Shown piece after piece: positions 10,577 through 22,385 of a DNA stretch of 64,000 nt. The DNA lies in the NCBI GenBank assembly GCA_013146195.2, contig CM028377.1, positions 39,246,642 to 39,310,641 on the forward strand, in the 5' to 3' direction. Under the pieces are notes generated by a model, which was not told where the DNA came from, made no database searches, and worked only from the letters and a program-made list of their open reading frames with translations. The stretch is from Codonopsis lanceolata (taxonomy: Eukaryota > Streptophyta > Magnoliopsida > Asterales > Campanulaceae). The position numbers and the translations under genes are program-made. Position 1 is the stretch's first letter. Every line of letters begins with the position of its first letter.

Positions 10577-13500
10577 TCTCCTGTTTTGGAACATCCGGGG
10601 TATTGGTAATGACCCCTCAGTTAGTCGACTCAAACGTCTCATTAAACTTCACAAAATTTCATTTCTTGCTATTTTTGAACCCATGCTTGATATTAAGCAA
10701 GTTTCTATTATGGCTAAACGCTTGAAATTAAAAATTTTCTTTGCTAATAATCACAGCTCTATATGGTTATTTGTTAAATCATCCTTCACATACAGTCTCT
10801 TGCATTCCACGGAACAGCAAATCACAATTCAGGTTAAACACTTCACATGGCCTTCCTCGGTTACTATATCTTGTGTGTATGCAAACTGTGATCTCTACAT
10901 CCGGCAGAATTTATGGGCAGAACTTATTGATTTGGGATCTTCTATTAGCTCTTCTTCGTGGCTTGTTGGAGGTGATTTCAATATTATATTATCCCCGGAA
11001 GAAAAATCGGGTGGCAATGGATGGGATCGTGTGGGAGCCATGGATTTTCATTCATGTATTGCAGCTTCAGGATTATCTGATCTTAGATACATGGGCAATG
11101 ATTTTACTTGGTGGAATTCTAGAGATGGTTCAGCCTCCATCTTTGAACGACTAGATCGCATGCTTTGTAATAGTTCGTGGCAAAATATTTTTGGTACTAC
11201 TTCTATACGTCATTTGAGCAGAACATGTTCGGATCATGCTCCAATCCTCACAACCATTATCAAGGACAACCTTTCGCATCCTTCCTCTTTCCGATTTCTT
11301 AATGTTTGGACTTCACATCATTCATTTTTATCTCTCATTCAGAAGCAATGGCAGGAACTTATATCTGGTAGGCCTTTGTACGTTTTTGCTAAAAAAATTT
11401 CCTCTTGTAGGCACGCTCTGAAAGCTTGGAATAAGGAAGTATTCGGCAACATATTTTCTAATATACAGAAAGCTGAAGATGAGGTCCAGTGTGCTGAATC
11501 TAATTTTGAGACTTTCCGTTCTTCAGAAGATCGAATTGCTATGAACCTTGCTCATGCTAAGCTTAAGCAGGCTATTAAAATTGAGGAGAATTTTTGGCTT
11601 CAAAAAGCTAAAATCAAATGGCTTAAGGATGGCGAAGGCAATTCAAAACTTTTTTTTGCTTCAGTCCAGCAAACTCGTCGCCAGCTCCATATTCATTCCA
11701 TTCTTGGTGCTGATGGGCAGTACGTAACGGATGATAATGATATCAAAAATCAGGCTGTGTTTCATTACCAATCCCAGCTTCAAGTCGTGCCCACTGTTGA
11801 TAATGATAGGCTTCTCTCCATTACCTCTCTTATCTCAAACGATATGAATTCTACTCTGGCAGCCTACCCAACTTATGACGAGGTTAAAAGTGTTGTTTTC
11901 TCCTTGAATGGAGATAGTGCCGCTGGCCTGGATGGATTCTCCGGATTATTTTTTTCTCACTACTGGGATATAATTGGTCCTGATCTTTATGCTGCGATTC
12001 TGGAATTCTTTTCAGGATTTTCTCTTCCTAAAAGCTGGACTAGTATCCTCATTGTTACCATTCCGAAAACCACTCACCCTTCTTCTTTTGGGGACTTCCG
12101 ACCCATTAGTCTTTGTAACTTCAGTAACAAGATAATTTCCAAGATTCTTGCCACTCGGCTGGGGTGTATCCTTCATGTTATAATTTCTCCCAACTAAAGC
12201 GGGTTTGTTAAAGGTCGAGTAATACAGGACAACATTCTCCTCGCCCAAGAATTGATGACTAATCTTGATAAGAAGACTTCGGGGTCCAACATTATTTTGA
12301 AGCCTGATATGTGTAAAGCTTTTGATCGGGTTGATTGGCATTTTCTAATAAAAGTTCTTCGGCGATTTGGATTTTGTGAGACTTTTATTGACATGATTTG
12401 GAGATTAATCTCTGATAACTGGTTTTCGGTTCTGGTCAATGGCGCTCCTTCTGGTTTTTTTCATTCTACTAGAGGTCTTCGTCAAGGGGATCCCCTTTCC
12501 CCAGCTTTATTTATTATAGCAGCAGAAGTGCTCAGCCGCAGTCTGAATGAGTTGTATTCTTCAAATCCCCATGTTACTTACTCTTCTACTAGTGGTTGTC
12601 CAGTTATATCTCACTTATCTTTCGCAGATGATATCGTCATTTTCTCAGAATGGCAGCCCTTCGCCTCTAGATAAACACCATCGCCTCCTTTCGACATGAA
12701 TGCCTCCTGTAGGCCATCAATGTTAGCAAAAGCAGTTTTACTGTATCCACCAAGCGCACTTCCTCTCGCATTGCTTCTATAGCCTCTTTTTTGGGATATG
12801 TTAGGAAGGAGTTTCCTTTGATATATTTAGGCTGTCCTTTATTTTGTGGCAGGAAACTTAAAAAATATTTTGATCCGCTTATTTTGAAGCTTCGCTCTCG
12901 CATTGACTCTTGGATCAGAAATTTCTTATCGGCAGTTGGAAAAATTACTCTCATCAATTCTGTTATGCAATCTATTACAGCCTATCATATTGCTGCCATT
13001 GACCCTCCAAAGTCTGTTATCTGGATGGTTGAAAAGCTGCTTGCTAATTTTTTTTGGGCCAAGTTGACCAGAAAAATCGTGCCTGCCCATTGATTGCTCG
13101 GTGTTGCTTCTCCTGCTTCAAGGGGAGTTGGAATTCGGCCCCTTCATGAGATTACCAAGGCATATTCCGCTAGCATTTGGTGGAGATTCCGAACTCGTAG
13201 CACTCTCTGGTCCAGATTTTTCATGGCTAAATATTGTCGGCTTCATCATCCAGCCTAAACAACATTGAACGGGTCTCATGTTTGGCGTCGAATGATATCT
13301 ATTCAGCCTTTTGTGGAGCAACATATGAAATGGTTAGTTGGTCATGGGCAATGCTCTCCATGGTTTGATAGTTGGTTGGATGATGGTCTCCTTCTTCAAC
13401 CGCCTAATGTTGTTGCTTCTTTAGTGCATGATCTATGCACTGATTGTTCTAATCTAGATCCCTCGATTGCTGCCCGGCTTCATGCTCATGACATCCAGCG

Positions 13501-14635
13501 TATTTAGGCCCAGGATTGTTATCTCCATGATTCTGAGGATATTGCATGCTGGAAGCTTACCTCCTCTGGCCGATTCTCTATCTCATCTGCTTGGCAGTCT
13601 CTTCGTAATCACAACCCAAAATTGCTTACTGCTAAATTCTATTGGCACTCTAAACTTCCCAAGAACATAAGTGTTTTTATGTGGAGACTCTTCCTTCACC
13701 GGTTACCTATTGATGAAGCTCTTCTTAAAAGAGGTTTTAACATGGTCTTTATGTCTTATTGTTGCTCTTCAAATTCTGTTGAGACTTTCAACCATGTCTT
13801 TCTTCACTGCCCGATTGCTGCTCGTGTTTGGTCTGTCTTTGAAGTTGAATTCCAAGTGCTGAGCTATAATTCGTCTATCCACCATTGTTGTCTCTCATGG
13901 TGGCTTTTTCACTCGAAGTCTATGCCTCATATTGTTCTTCCCTCTCTGATCCTTTGGTATGTTTGGAAAAATAGAAATTCATTCTTTTTTTATGGGCATG
14001 GCCAATCGGCCAACTCTCTTGTTGTCTCTATTCGAAAAGATTTATCTACCTTGACTGACACTTTCAACTGCCCCACGGCTTCATGCTTCAATCAATTGCG
14101 TTCTTCTGCTGCTTGGATTGTTAAATGGATTCCCCCCTCTCATCTGAATGTTAAGCTAAATACAGATGGGGCTTCTCGCGGTAATCCTGGTATTAGTGGG
14201 GGTGGCGGCATTGTTCGTAATTCTAATAGAGATCTTATATATGCCTTCTCTTCCTTTTATGCTCAGTCCAAAAATTATATTGCTGAAGCCAAAGCTTTGC
14301 TGGAAGGTGTGAAATGGCTTAAAGGAGCTGGTTTTAGGGGTGCCATTATTGAGCTTTATTCCAAGTTCCTTGTGGATTGTCTCACAGCTAATCACAATTT
14401 TCCTTGGAAATGCTGGGCGATTGTTCATCAGGTTAAAGATATCCAACGGGAAATGAATTTCTATATTTGTCACTGCTTCAGGGAAGCTAATAGTGTTGCG
14501 GATCTTCTTGCTAATCTGGGCTGCGACTCTTCTGCCTTTTTCCAGTTTCATGACGTTTCTTCATTGCCTCCCCGTATCCGTGGTTCTATTGCTCTGGATA
14601 AAGCTGCTACTCCATATATTAGACGTAGGGCTTAA
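10566..14635 (+). pseudogene. LINE ORF2 polyprotein (endonuclease, RT, RNase H), broken
   Basis: The frame starts at ATGGCTATTAA, overlapping the end of ORF1. Endonuclease motifs are present (LLFWNIRGIG at the N-terminus, GGDFNI, SDHAPI near 11238). The reverse transcriptase follows with FRPISLCN near 12098, RQGDPLSPALF near 12482 and the catalytic FADD near 12622. A TAA at 12195-12197 replaces the residue before SGF, and stops or frameshifts follow near 12672, 13091, 13256 and 13505. The 3' open part (13622-14635) has a cysteine/histidine segment of the zf-RVT type and an RNase H domain starting at NTDGASRGNPG near 14158. There the usual ESDS aspartate is replaced by tyrosine (ELYS near 14350). 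The element cannot encode a full enzyme. Confidence 0.9.
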
Positions 14636-14822
14636 GGTTTCTTTTTCCGTCTTTTCTTTGAATTTCCATTTCGATGTCAGGCTTCTTTGTCCTCCCAATT
14701 ATAAGGGCCAGGCTGATTGTCCCCCTCAAGTTTATTCTTGCTTTTATTTCTAATAAAATCTCGCAGGGTGCCACCCCTGTTTCCTAAAAATAAAAAATAA
14801 AATAATAAAATAAAAAATATTT

Positions 14823-15640
14823 ATATTTATATAAAGAGTGTTTATAAGTACGGATGTTTATAAAGGTGAGTAAGTCGGTTTTAAAAGCTAAGATATGGGG
14901 TGTAGTGAAAAGTACACAAAATATTGGTTTTTGTGATAAAATAGTGATTTATGACAGAAGGTTATTATCACAATAATGGGCCGTTTTTGTGCAAGCACGT
15001 CACTTCAACCGCCAGAGTTGGTGGAATACAGGAAAGGTCGTTTTGGCTTCTCAAGGAAGCTTCGTGAGTTCCAAGGAGAAATAAAGGTGGGAAATAATAA
15101 TAAAAAATTACAAATTTAATAAGAATCTTGGCTGAGATACGATCAGCTTTGGTTTAGGGATTAGAAGCTACCTGAGCAGTGACTACAATGTCAGTCACTG
15201 TGTTGTCAGCTAAGAGATAAGAATTAAGTGCTATAACATTTTTGTTAGCTAAATCTCTTTTGTGAGCTGAAAGATGTCAGCTGATGGAAATTGAAAACTG
15301 TCAGCCGAAGACTTGTTTTGAAGCTTAGTCCCAAGCTGATATGTAAATCAATTATCGTCAGCTGAAGACTGACAATGTTTGTCAGTTAGATGAGACTTGG
15401 CTGACAAATCAAAATTTCAATGCCGATATACTTTGTCAGCTACTGGCTAACCATATTTGTCAGTCTATGCAATGTCTGATATAGCTTTGAAGAATATAAA
15501 CAGAAGGTTGGAAGGTGTCAGCTGATATAATTTTGTCAGCTAGTTGAGTGTTAGCTGACAAACTGAAGGGCACTACTGATTTTCTTTTACAGCTGTTCTA
15601 ATAACCTGCAAATATTAGAAATACAAAATATCTTTCTATG
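14823..15640 (-). other. Pol-to-envelope spacer of the Sirevirus-like element
   Basis: No coding frame. On the minus strand it lies between the end of pol and the LINE-disrupted envelope-like region. From about 15130 to 15570 it is dense in TCAGCTGA/GTCAGC words, which also occur in the LTRs. The part next to the LINE (14823-15110) shows nothing recognisable. Confidence 0.6.
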
Positions 15641-17384
15641 ACAATATCAGCATTCCCAATTCACCTCTTAGAAATTCAAATCTATCAGATTTTAGAGCTT
15701 TTGTTAATATGTCAGCTAATTGAAATTCTGTAGGAACATATTCTAGCTAAACATTACCTTTTTCAACATGATTTTTTAAGAAGTGATATCTTATGTCTAT
15801 ATGTTTGGTTTTAGAATGCATAACAGGATTTTTAGAAACAGAAATAGCAGAAGTATTATCACAATAAATAGGACATGTTCCCATTTGCATCTCATAGTCC
15901 AATAGCTGTTGTTTCATCCAAAGAATTTGTGAGCAGGAGCTTCCGGTAGCAATGTATTCAGCTTCTGTATTTGAGGTGGAAACTAATGCCTGCTTTTTGC
16001 ATGCCCATGAAAAAGTCTGTTACCAAGGAACTGACATGTTCCACTGGTGCTTTTTCTGTTAACTCTACAAGCTGCAAGATCAGCATCTGAATATCCAATT
16101 AGGTTAAAAGATGAATCTCTAGGATACCAAATACCAAACTTTTCAATATCAATTAGGTATCTAATAATTCTTTTTGCAGCAATCATGTGAGATTCCTTTG
16201 GATTGGCTTGAAAACGAGCACATATACACACAGCAAACATAATGTCTGGTCTACTAGCAGTTAAATAAAGGAAAGATCCAACTATACCTCTGTACTCAGT
16301 TGTATTAACTGGTTTACCTTTATCATCAGTGACTAAATGACATTCCACTCCCATGGGAGTGCTTGCTAAATTTGCTTCTTGCAAGTTATACTTCTTGATC
16401 AGCTCTCTTGTGTATTTTGATTGATGGATAAATATCCCTTCTTCAGTTTGCTTAATTTGCAAACCTAGGAAGTAAGTGAGTTCTCCCATCATGCTCATTT
16501 CAAATTTTCCTTTCATAAGATTTTCAAATCTTTTACACAGCACTTCATTAGTAGAGCCAAAAATAATATCATCAACATAAATTTGAACTAGTAAGATATT
16601 ACCTTTATGCTTGAGAGAGAAGAGAGTAGTGTCAATTTTACCTCTTTGAAACCCTTTTTTCCATAAGAAATTTTGATAAAGTTTCATACCATGCTCTTGG
16701 AGCTTGTTTTAGACCATAGAGAGCCTTTATTAGCTTATATACATGGTCCTTCTTCTTGAGGTCAAGAAACCCAGGAGGTTGTTCAACAAAAACTTGTTCT
16801 TGTAGATCACCATTTAGGAATGCACTTTTTACGTCCATTTGATAGACTTTGAAGTCCTTGAAAGTAGCATAAGCAAGAAATAATCTGATAGCTTCTAACC
16901 TGGCAACAGGAGCAAATGTTTGATCATAATCAATACCCTCCTCCTGTCTATAGCCTTGGGCTACTAATCTTGCTTTGTTCCTTGTAACATTTCCATCCTC
17001 ATCCAACTTGTTTCTGAACACCCATTTAGTTCCAATAACTTGTTGATTTGAGGGTCTTGGCACAAGTTCCCATACTTTACATCTTTCAAACTGATTTAGT
17101 TCTTCTTGCATGGCCTCAATCCATTGAGGGTCTTCTAAAGCTTCATCAATATTTTTGGGTTCAATGGAGGAGACAAAAGCATATGAATCAAGAGTTTCAT
17201 TTCTGGAACTGCTTCTGGTTCTTAGGCCAGCAAATGGGTCTCCAATGATGTTTGAAACTCGATGATGTCTGGCTTCCCTAATTTCTTTAGGAAGATCTGG
17301 AAGAGGTTCAGTTTGTAAAGGTGGAGAAAGAGGAATGTCAGCTGACTGAATAGATTCAGAACCAAGTATGTCGGTAACGGTCAT
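15640..17384 (-). pseudogene. Copia reverse transcriptase and RNase H, frameshifted
   Basis: The minus-strand frame 17384-16638 contains the RT N-terminal half (EALEDPQWIEAMQEELNQF; KWVFRNKLDEDGNV; YQMDVKSAFLNGDL). The frame shifts in an A/T homopolymer near 16655-16685 and continues 16687-15983 with the catalytic YVDD (LVQIYVDDIIFGSTN) and the start of RNase H (GYSDADLAACRVNRKSTSG). A second frameshift near 15995 is followed by recognisable RNase H sequence to about 15640 (EAEYIA, CDNTSAI, HIDIRYHF, LADILTKAL) with one stop near 15749. All Copia RT-RNase H landmarks are present in order, so only small lesions inactivated it. Confidence 0.9.
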
Positions 17385-17520
17385 TGTGACAGATTTGGAT
17401 TGTCACCGGTGGAAGTTGTCACTCGACTTGTTGAAGCTCATTTTGAATGTCTAAAGTTACAAGCTGGAGGAATGAAAGATGAGGGATTATTTTGAGTTGA
17501 ACTATCATTGTTTCCTATCT

Positions 17521-18480
17521 CTAAAATCTCAAAATTGTTAGTAACATCAGGAGCCTTAGTAGACTCAAGTAAATTAAATTCATCAAAAGTAACTTGCATA
17601 GATTCAACAATTGTTTGAGTTTTTCTATTGTAAACTCTATAAGCTTTACTATGCTTGGCATAACCAAAAAAATACCTTCATCAGCCTTTTCATCAAATTT
17701 ACCTCTGTGATCACCACCATTGTAGTGAATGAAGCATTTGCAACCAAAATTTTTAAAGAAATCAATGTTAGGTGTTCTTCCTCTCCATAATTCATAAGGA
17801 GTCTTACCATGAAACTTATTTATGAGAGATCTATTTTGAGTGAAACATGCTCTGTTGACAGCTTCTGCCCAAAAATATTTTGGCAATTTTGCTTCAGCTA
17901 GCATTGTTTTACCTGCTTCAATCAGTGTCATGTTCTTCCTTTCAGCTACACCATTTTGCTGAGGTGTTCTGACAGCAGAAAAATTGTGATCAATGCCATG
18001 ATCATCACAGTATGTATTCAAGCCAAGGTTCTTGAATTCTGTACCATTATCAGATCTTACACTTATAACCTCACATTCTTTTTGAGTTTGAAGATTTCTG
18101 AATAGGGAAGTGAGAATGCCATAAGTTTCATCCTTGGATTGCATCATTTCTACCCATGTGTACCTTGAGTAATCATCCACAACTACCAGAGTATATCTAT
18201 TTCCTCCCAAACTTGCAGTTGTAATGAGACCAAACAAATCCATATGAAGCAGTTCAAGAATCCTTTTGGTTGAAAGGCATGATTTAGATTTCAAATATGC
18301 TTTTGTTATTTTTCCTAAAATGCAAGCATCACACTTTTTATCAGTAGGAAAGTTTATGGATGGCAAACCTTTCACTAAATCTTCTTTTGAAAGTTTTCAA
18401 AAGATATTTAAAGTTCAAGTGTGAAAGTCTTTTATGCCAAAGCCATGAAGTTTTTGACGTATTATTTGCTACTAAACAAA
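17521..18480 (-). pseudogene. Copia integrase, nearly intact
   Basis: A GAG-pre-integrase zinc-binding segment (WLWHKRLSHLNF near 18440; CDACILGK near 18327) is followed by the rve core with a visible DDE triad: HMDLFG, RSDNGTEF and GVAERKN with the expected spacing. The integrase inserts the cDNA and produces the 5-bp duplication seen at the element borders. A frameshift near 18345-18375 separates the zinc segment from the core. Another near 17675 replaces the C-terminal GYS-type region by unrelated residues before the stop at 17521. Confidence 0.9.
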
Positions 18481-18599
18481 TTTGAGTACTGTTGTTTAAA
18501 GAGAGTAAATCAATAGCAAAAACATTTATTTTTCTAGAACCAGTAAGTAAAACTTCATTTGTGATGTTGTTTTTGATAAAACAGTGAGTAGAAGAGAAA

Positions 18600-18862
18600 G
18601 AGCAGCTCATACCTTTATCACAGAATTGTGAAATGCTTAAGAGATTATGTTTCAAACCTTGTACCAATGAGACATTTTCAATTTTTACAGATCCTCTGAT
18701 AACGGATCCATAACCTATAGTCTTTCCTTTTGAGTTGTCTCCAAAAATGACAGAAGGTCCTTTGGCTGAAATAATGTCAGTAAGAAGTTTAGCTGACTCA
18801 GTCATGTGTCTGGAGCATCCACTATCTAATATCCATATGTCAGTTGATTGATCATCTGTCAT
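18600..18862 (-). pseudogene. Copia aspartic protease
   Basis: The minus-strand frame starting at 18862 carries the active-site motif ILDSGCSRHMT (DSG intact) and the downstream VSLVQGLKHNLLSISQFCD region, the conserved C-terminal part of Copia retropepsins. It would process the Gag-Pol precursor. It continues in frame into the integrase zinc-binding segment. No lesion is seen inside the protease itself. Confidence 0.88.
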
Positions 18863-19059
18863 TAAGCATACCTGAAATATGAATATTTAAATCATGGTAC
18901 CCTTTATACTTTTGGGTCCAAAGGGTTAGTTTTCTTTGGTGGCCAAACTTGCCTAAATTAGGCATCTTGACTCTGTCAGTAGGTTTAAATCTAAACAGGC
19001 ATTCATGAGACTGATGACCAAAAGTAGAACAAATATTGCATTTGTGATAACCAGGTTTA

Positions 19060-21160
19060 TCAGTCATTTAAGGTGAATTCTTTGATTCCTTTTGACTCAG
19101 CTTAGAGGTCTTAGTAGTAACAAAATTTATTGGCTTGAACTTGTCAGTTGTCTTTCTTCTGAATCCTCCTCTTTGTTAAGCTGGCTGACATTTGTCAGTT
19201 GGCTGACATTTGTTAGCATTGGCTGATAGATTTTGAGGCTTGTAACCAGAAGACTGACAACTGTCATTGTTCAGCTTATCCTTTTTGTTAAAGGACTTCT
19301 TAAGTTGATTCATACTTTTGGGATATTGAAAAGGTACACTGTTATAAGCTAATCCCTTATCCTTTTTAGCAGAATCTTAGGTCCACCATTTGACTGTCTG
19401 ATCTCACGGTTTCCATCATCTTTTGAATATCCAAGACCATGTTGGTCTTCATGATTTTTCTGTTGGCTAATGATGGTTTCAACAGCAGCTTTTGACTTTG
19501 AGTAAATATCAACAACATTGGTCAGTCGAAGATTTCTTTCTACAAGGTCAGCAATCTGGGCATCGGAGATTTTTGCTTGAGTCTCATGTTTTCATTGATG
19601 CTTTTAAGTTGCAGCAATTCTTTTTGCTGTACTTTATAAAGCTCATTTATCTTTTGAAGCTCACAGTTTTCTTCAGAAATTCTTTTGAAATCACCAGATA
19701 AAGAAACATGAATTCTTTTAAGTGTTTCAAACTTGGAATACATTTCTTGCATTTGTTCCAGTAGATCATCAACACTTGAGTCAGTAACCTTCTCCTCCTG
19801 CCTTTTTGACATATTGTTCATTTTGATGTCAGCAGTCCTTGGAGAAGTTGACTTGACTTTTCTTTCAGGCTGACTTATAAATTCTTGTCCATAAAAACCA
19901 TTTCCTATTTTCTTAACCACAAACTGATCAAGTTTGATGACCTTTGTCAGCTTGGGGTTTTTAATAGGTGAGCTTGTCAGCTCATTATCAGACTCATTTG
20001 AATATTTTGCACTAGGAAAATAATTTTCTGAATCATATAATGGCTGATTCTGCAACAAGACAAAGATTTGCTTCTTGCGTAAAATCAGCAGATTCATCTT
20101 CAGAATCTATCTCAATCCATGTTGCAAGATTTTGATTTTCAGAAACCAAGCCCTTTTGTTTTTCAAAATTTCTGGGAGCCTTTTTATAATATTCATTTTT
20201 CGTAAAAGGACAGTTTGATGCAAAATGTCCTGGTTTTCTACAATTGAAACACAACAGCTTCTCTTTCTCATCCTTGTCTTCATTTCCTTTGAAGTAAGGC
20301 TTTTGAAAGTTTGAAGAAGAAGGTCTTTGAGAACTTGAGGAAGGTTTTTGAAAATGTGAGGAAGATTTTTGAAAATTTGCATAAGGTTTTTGGAAGTTCT
20401 TTTTAAAAGATTTAAACTTTCTAAACTGTCTAGCAAAAGCAGCAAATTCATCTTCATCAAAGTCATCATCTAACAGAGATGTAGAAGTTTTAGGTGTCTC
20501 TTTTTCAACTTGCAAAGAGATACCTTTAAAGTTTTTCTCAATTTCTTGAGTTTTGAGCACTTCATTTTCATAAATCTTGAGACTTGCAACAAGACTACGT
20601 ATATGAGTTTTGTTCAAATCTCTTGCTTCCTTTAAGGCAGTGACCTTAACATGCCATCTATTTCCCAAGCTACTAAGAAAACACATATTCAAATCTTTCA
20701 TGCTATAAGCTTTACCAAGAGAAGAACATCTTTTACTTACCTCGAGAAATCTGTCGTAGGCATTCTTCAATGATTCTTTTGGGTCCTTTTTGAAGGCATC
20801 AAACTCTTGTATACAGTCATAGAGTTTGTTGTCCTTGGTGTTTTGGTCTCCTTCGACATATTCAACAAAAGCATCCCAAATTTCTTTGGCAGTAACACAA
20901 TCATATATTTGTTTGTAGTTTTCATCAGGAACAACACTTGATAGAATGAGTACAACTCTAGCATCCAGTCCATCAGTAATTTTATCCTCCTCAGTCCATT
21001 CTGATTGGGGCTTGAGGACATATTCTTCAACATCGGGAGCAAGAGGATTTATGGTGTCATCATCTGCAGTAGAAGATTTACCAACTTTAGTATTAATTTT
21101 CATTGGTTGCATAGGACCACCTCTTACACATTCCATTAATCGTTTATCTATATTGTTCAT
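19060..21160 (-). pseudogene. Sirevirus-type gag, frameshifted, with two zinc knuckles
   Basis: The minus-strand frame 21160-20033 (375 codons) gives the capsid-like helical region, an FQKP-repeat Phe/Ser/Lys-rich segment, and the knuckle CFNCRKPGHFASNC near 20235-20280. A frameshift near 20050-20090 leads into 20097-19540, a heptad-rich segment (EEKVTDSSVDDLLEQMQEMY, then ELQKINELYKVQQKELLQLK) predicted to be a coiled coil. Further degenerate sequence runs to a second knuckle CNICSTFGHQSHEC near 19000-19045. Long coiled-coil gags with more than one knuckle fit Sireviruses. The start codon at 21160 is 170 bp from the PBS. Confidence 0.85.
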
Positions 21161-21311
21161 ATATCTTGTAATCCTTTACTTCCAAATATCAAAGTGATCT
21201 TCATCAAAAATAGGTACTTGAGTAACATTGTTTGATTCAAAAGCTTTTAAGGTTGCCATGATCGAGCTTTCAAGTTGTTAAACTTGGAAAAATAATAATT
21301 TTTCGAAAAAG

Positions 21312-21329
21312 CAAAGCTCTAATACCAAT
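21312..21329 (-). other. Primer-binding site (initiator tRNA-Met type)
   Basis: Immediately inside the 5' LTR the minus strand reads ATTGGTATTAGAGCTTTG, a one-base variant of the iMet-complementary TGGTATCAGAGC. Confidence 0.85.
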
Positions 21330-22385
21330 TGTAAGTCCAGTTGGCAACTGACAAGGCTAGAGGGGGTGAATAGTTTTTTAAAAACTTTGAGGGTTGACTA
21401 GAAAAACTTCTTAAAGTTGGCAGCGGAAATTGAATTTTTGTCAGTCAGCTGGCTGATGTTTTTATATAAACTCAAGCTGATAAATATTGGTCAGCTGGCT
21501 GACGCAATTGTTTTTAAAGAAAAATAACTTTTCGAGATAAATCACTAGATATAAAAAATGAACTGAAGAACAATTTATCAAAACAGTTAGATAAACAGAT
21601 TAAGTAGCTGACTGACACTTAAGTAGATTGAGACTTCTTAAGTGTTAGGTCAGTTCGTAATAGCTGATAAAACAACTGACAAGAGAATTGAAGTGGTTTA
21701 CAGTAAAACTGCTACGTCCACTACCAAGTTGGTCAGACTTGGATTTTTGAAGTGCACTAATTTTATTAAAAATCTAATTGATCTCTAATGGATCAGTGTA
21801 CAACAAAAGACCAGTGTTTATGGAGAATGATTGAACAACAATCAAACTCGTGAGACAAACTAACTGATTTCTGAAGAGTAAGAGATGAATCACTCAGTGT
21901 ATGTCTAAACAATAACTAGAAAGAAATAATCAAAGAGGAGTATCTAGCTAAAGTTTTTCACGAAGACTAAGGCACAGAGAGAATTTCTTTTAGATTAGAA
22001 TGCTTTAGACTTCTATCTAGTTTCAAAAGCTTCCTGTTGGGTATATATATAGTTGAGATTCAAGTGTAGCCCGTTAGGAACACATTTGAATTTGAAATGT
22101 GTTTGATCACTGCTGTAGTATCTCCACAAGATCTCAGGGATCCTGTTAGAAAGATAATTTATAGAGTATCTATCACAACACAAAATAAGAAAGTGTCAGT
22201 ACAAGGGAATGTTTAAATAAATGAGGTAAAGAAGCTGACACTTTAGAAATTGTGATCAGCTTATAGAAGTAACTGATGAAAATAATGCAACAAGCTAACC
22301 AAAATAATATAACAAGTTATAAGTTCTTGGCTGACAAAAAGTTGAATGATTTTAAGTAAATTTAATTTTAAGTCAAGATTTAACA
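21330..22385 (-). repeat. 5' LTR of the Sirevirus-like element
   Basis: 1056 bp, paired with 3968-5047. The TATA run near 22045-22055 would direct minus-strand transcription. Scattered substitutions and short deletions relative to the 3' LTR (for example loss of a 17-bp class phrase near 21445) show an insertion that is not recent. Confidence 0.93.

Larger units (their letters stand above)
9315..14822 (+). mobile_element. L1-type LINE inserted in the envelope-like region
   Basis: This plus-strand non-LTR element lies in the opposite orientation to its Copia host. It has ORF1 (DUF4283 plus CCHC knuckle), ORF2 (endonuclease, RT, zinc-binding segment, RNase H) and a 3' end rich in A (about 14786-14822, interrupted by T). 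ORF1 begins inside the DUF4283 fold, so the 5' end is probably truncated. The exact left junction (9300-9330) is uncertain and I found no clear target duplication. Confidence 0.88.
3968..22385 (-). mobile_element. Sirevirus-like Ty1/Copia retrotransposon with nested insertions
   Basis: This is a complete but non-functional element. LTRs lie at 3968-5047 and 21330-22385, flanked by a perfect 5-bp duplication AGGCC at 3963-3967 and 22386-22390. On the minus strand the order is 5' LTR, iMet-type PBS, gag with two CCHC knuckles, protease, integrase, RT-RNase H, spacer, envelope-like region, polypurine tract, 3' LTR. Protease-integrase-RT order defines Copia. The extra region after pol and the long coiled-coil gag fit the Sirevirus (SIRE/Maximus) lineage. 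A MULE (5107-6830) and a LINE (about 9315-14820) sit inside and account for about 7.2 kb of the 18.4 kb. Frameshifts and stops break gag, integrase and RNase H. Confidence 0.93.
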
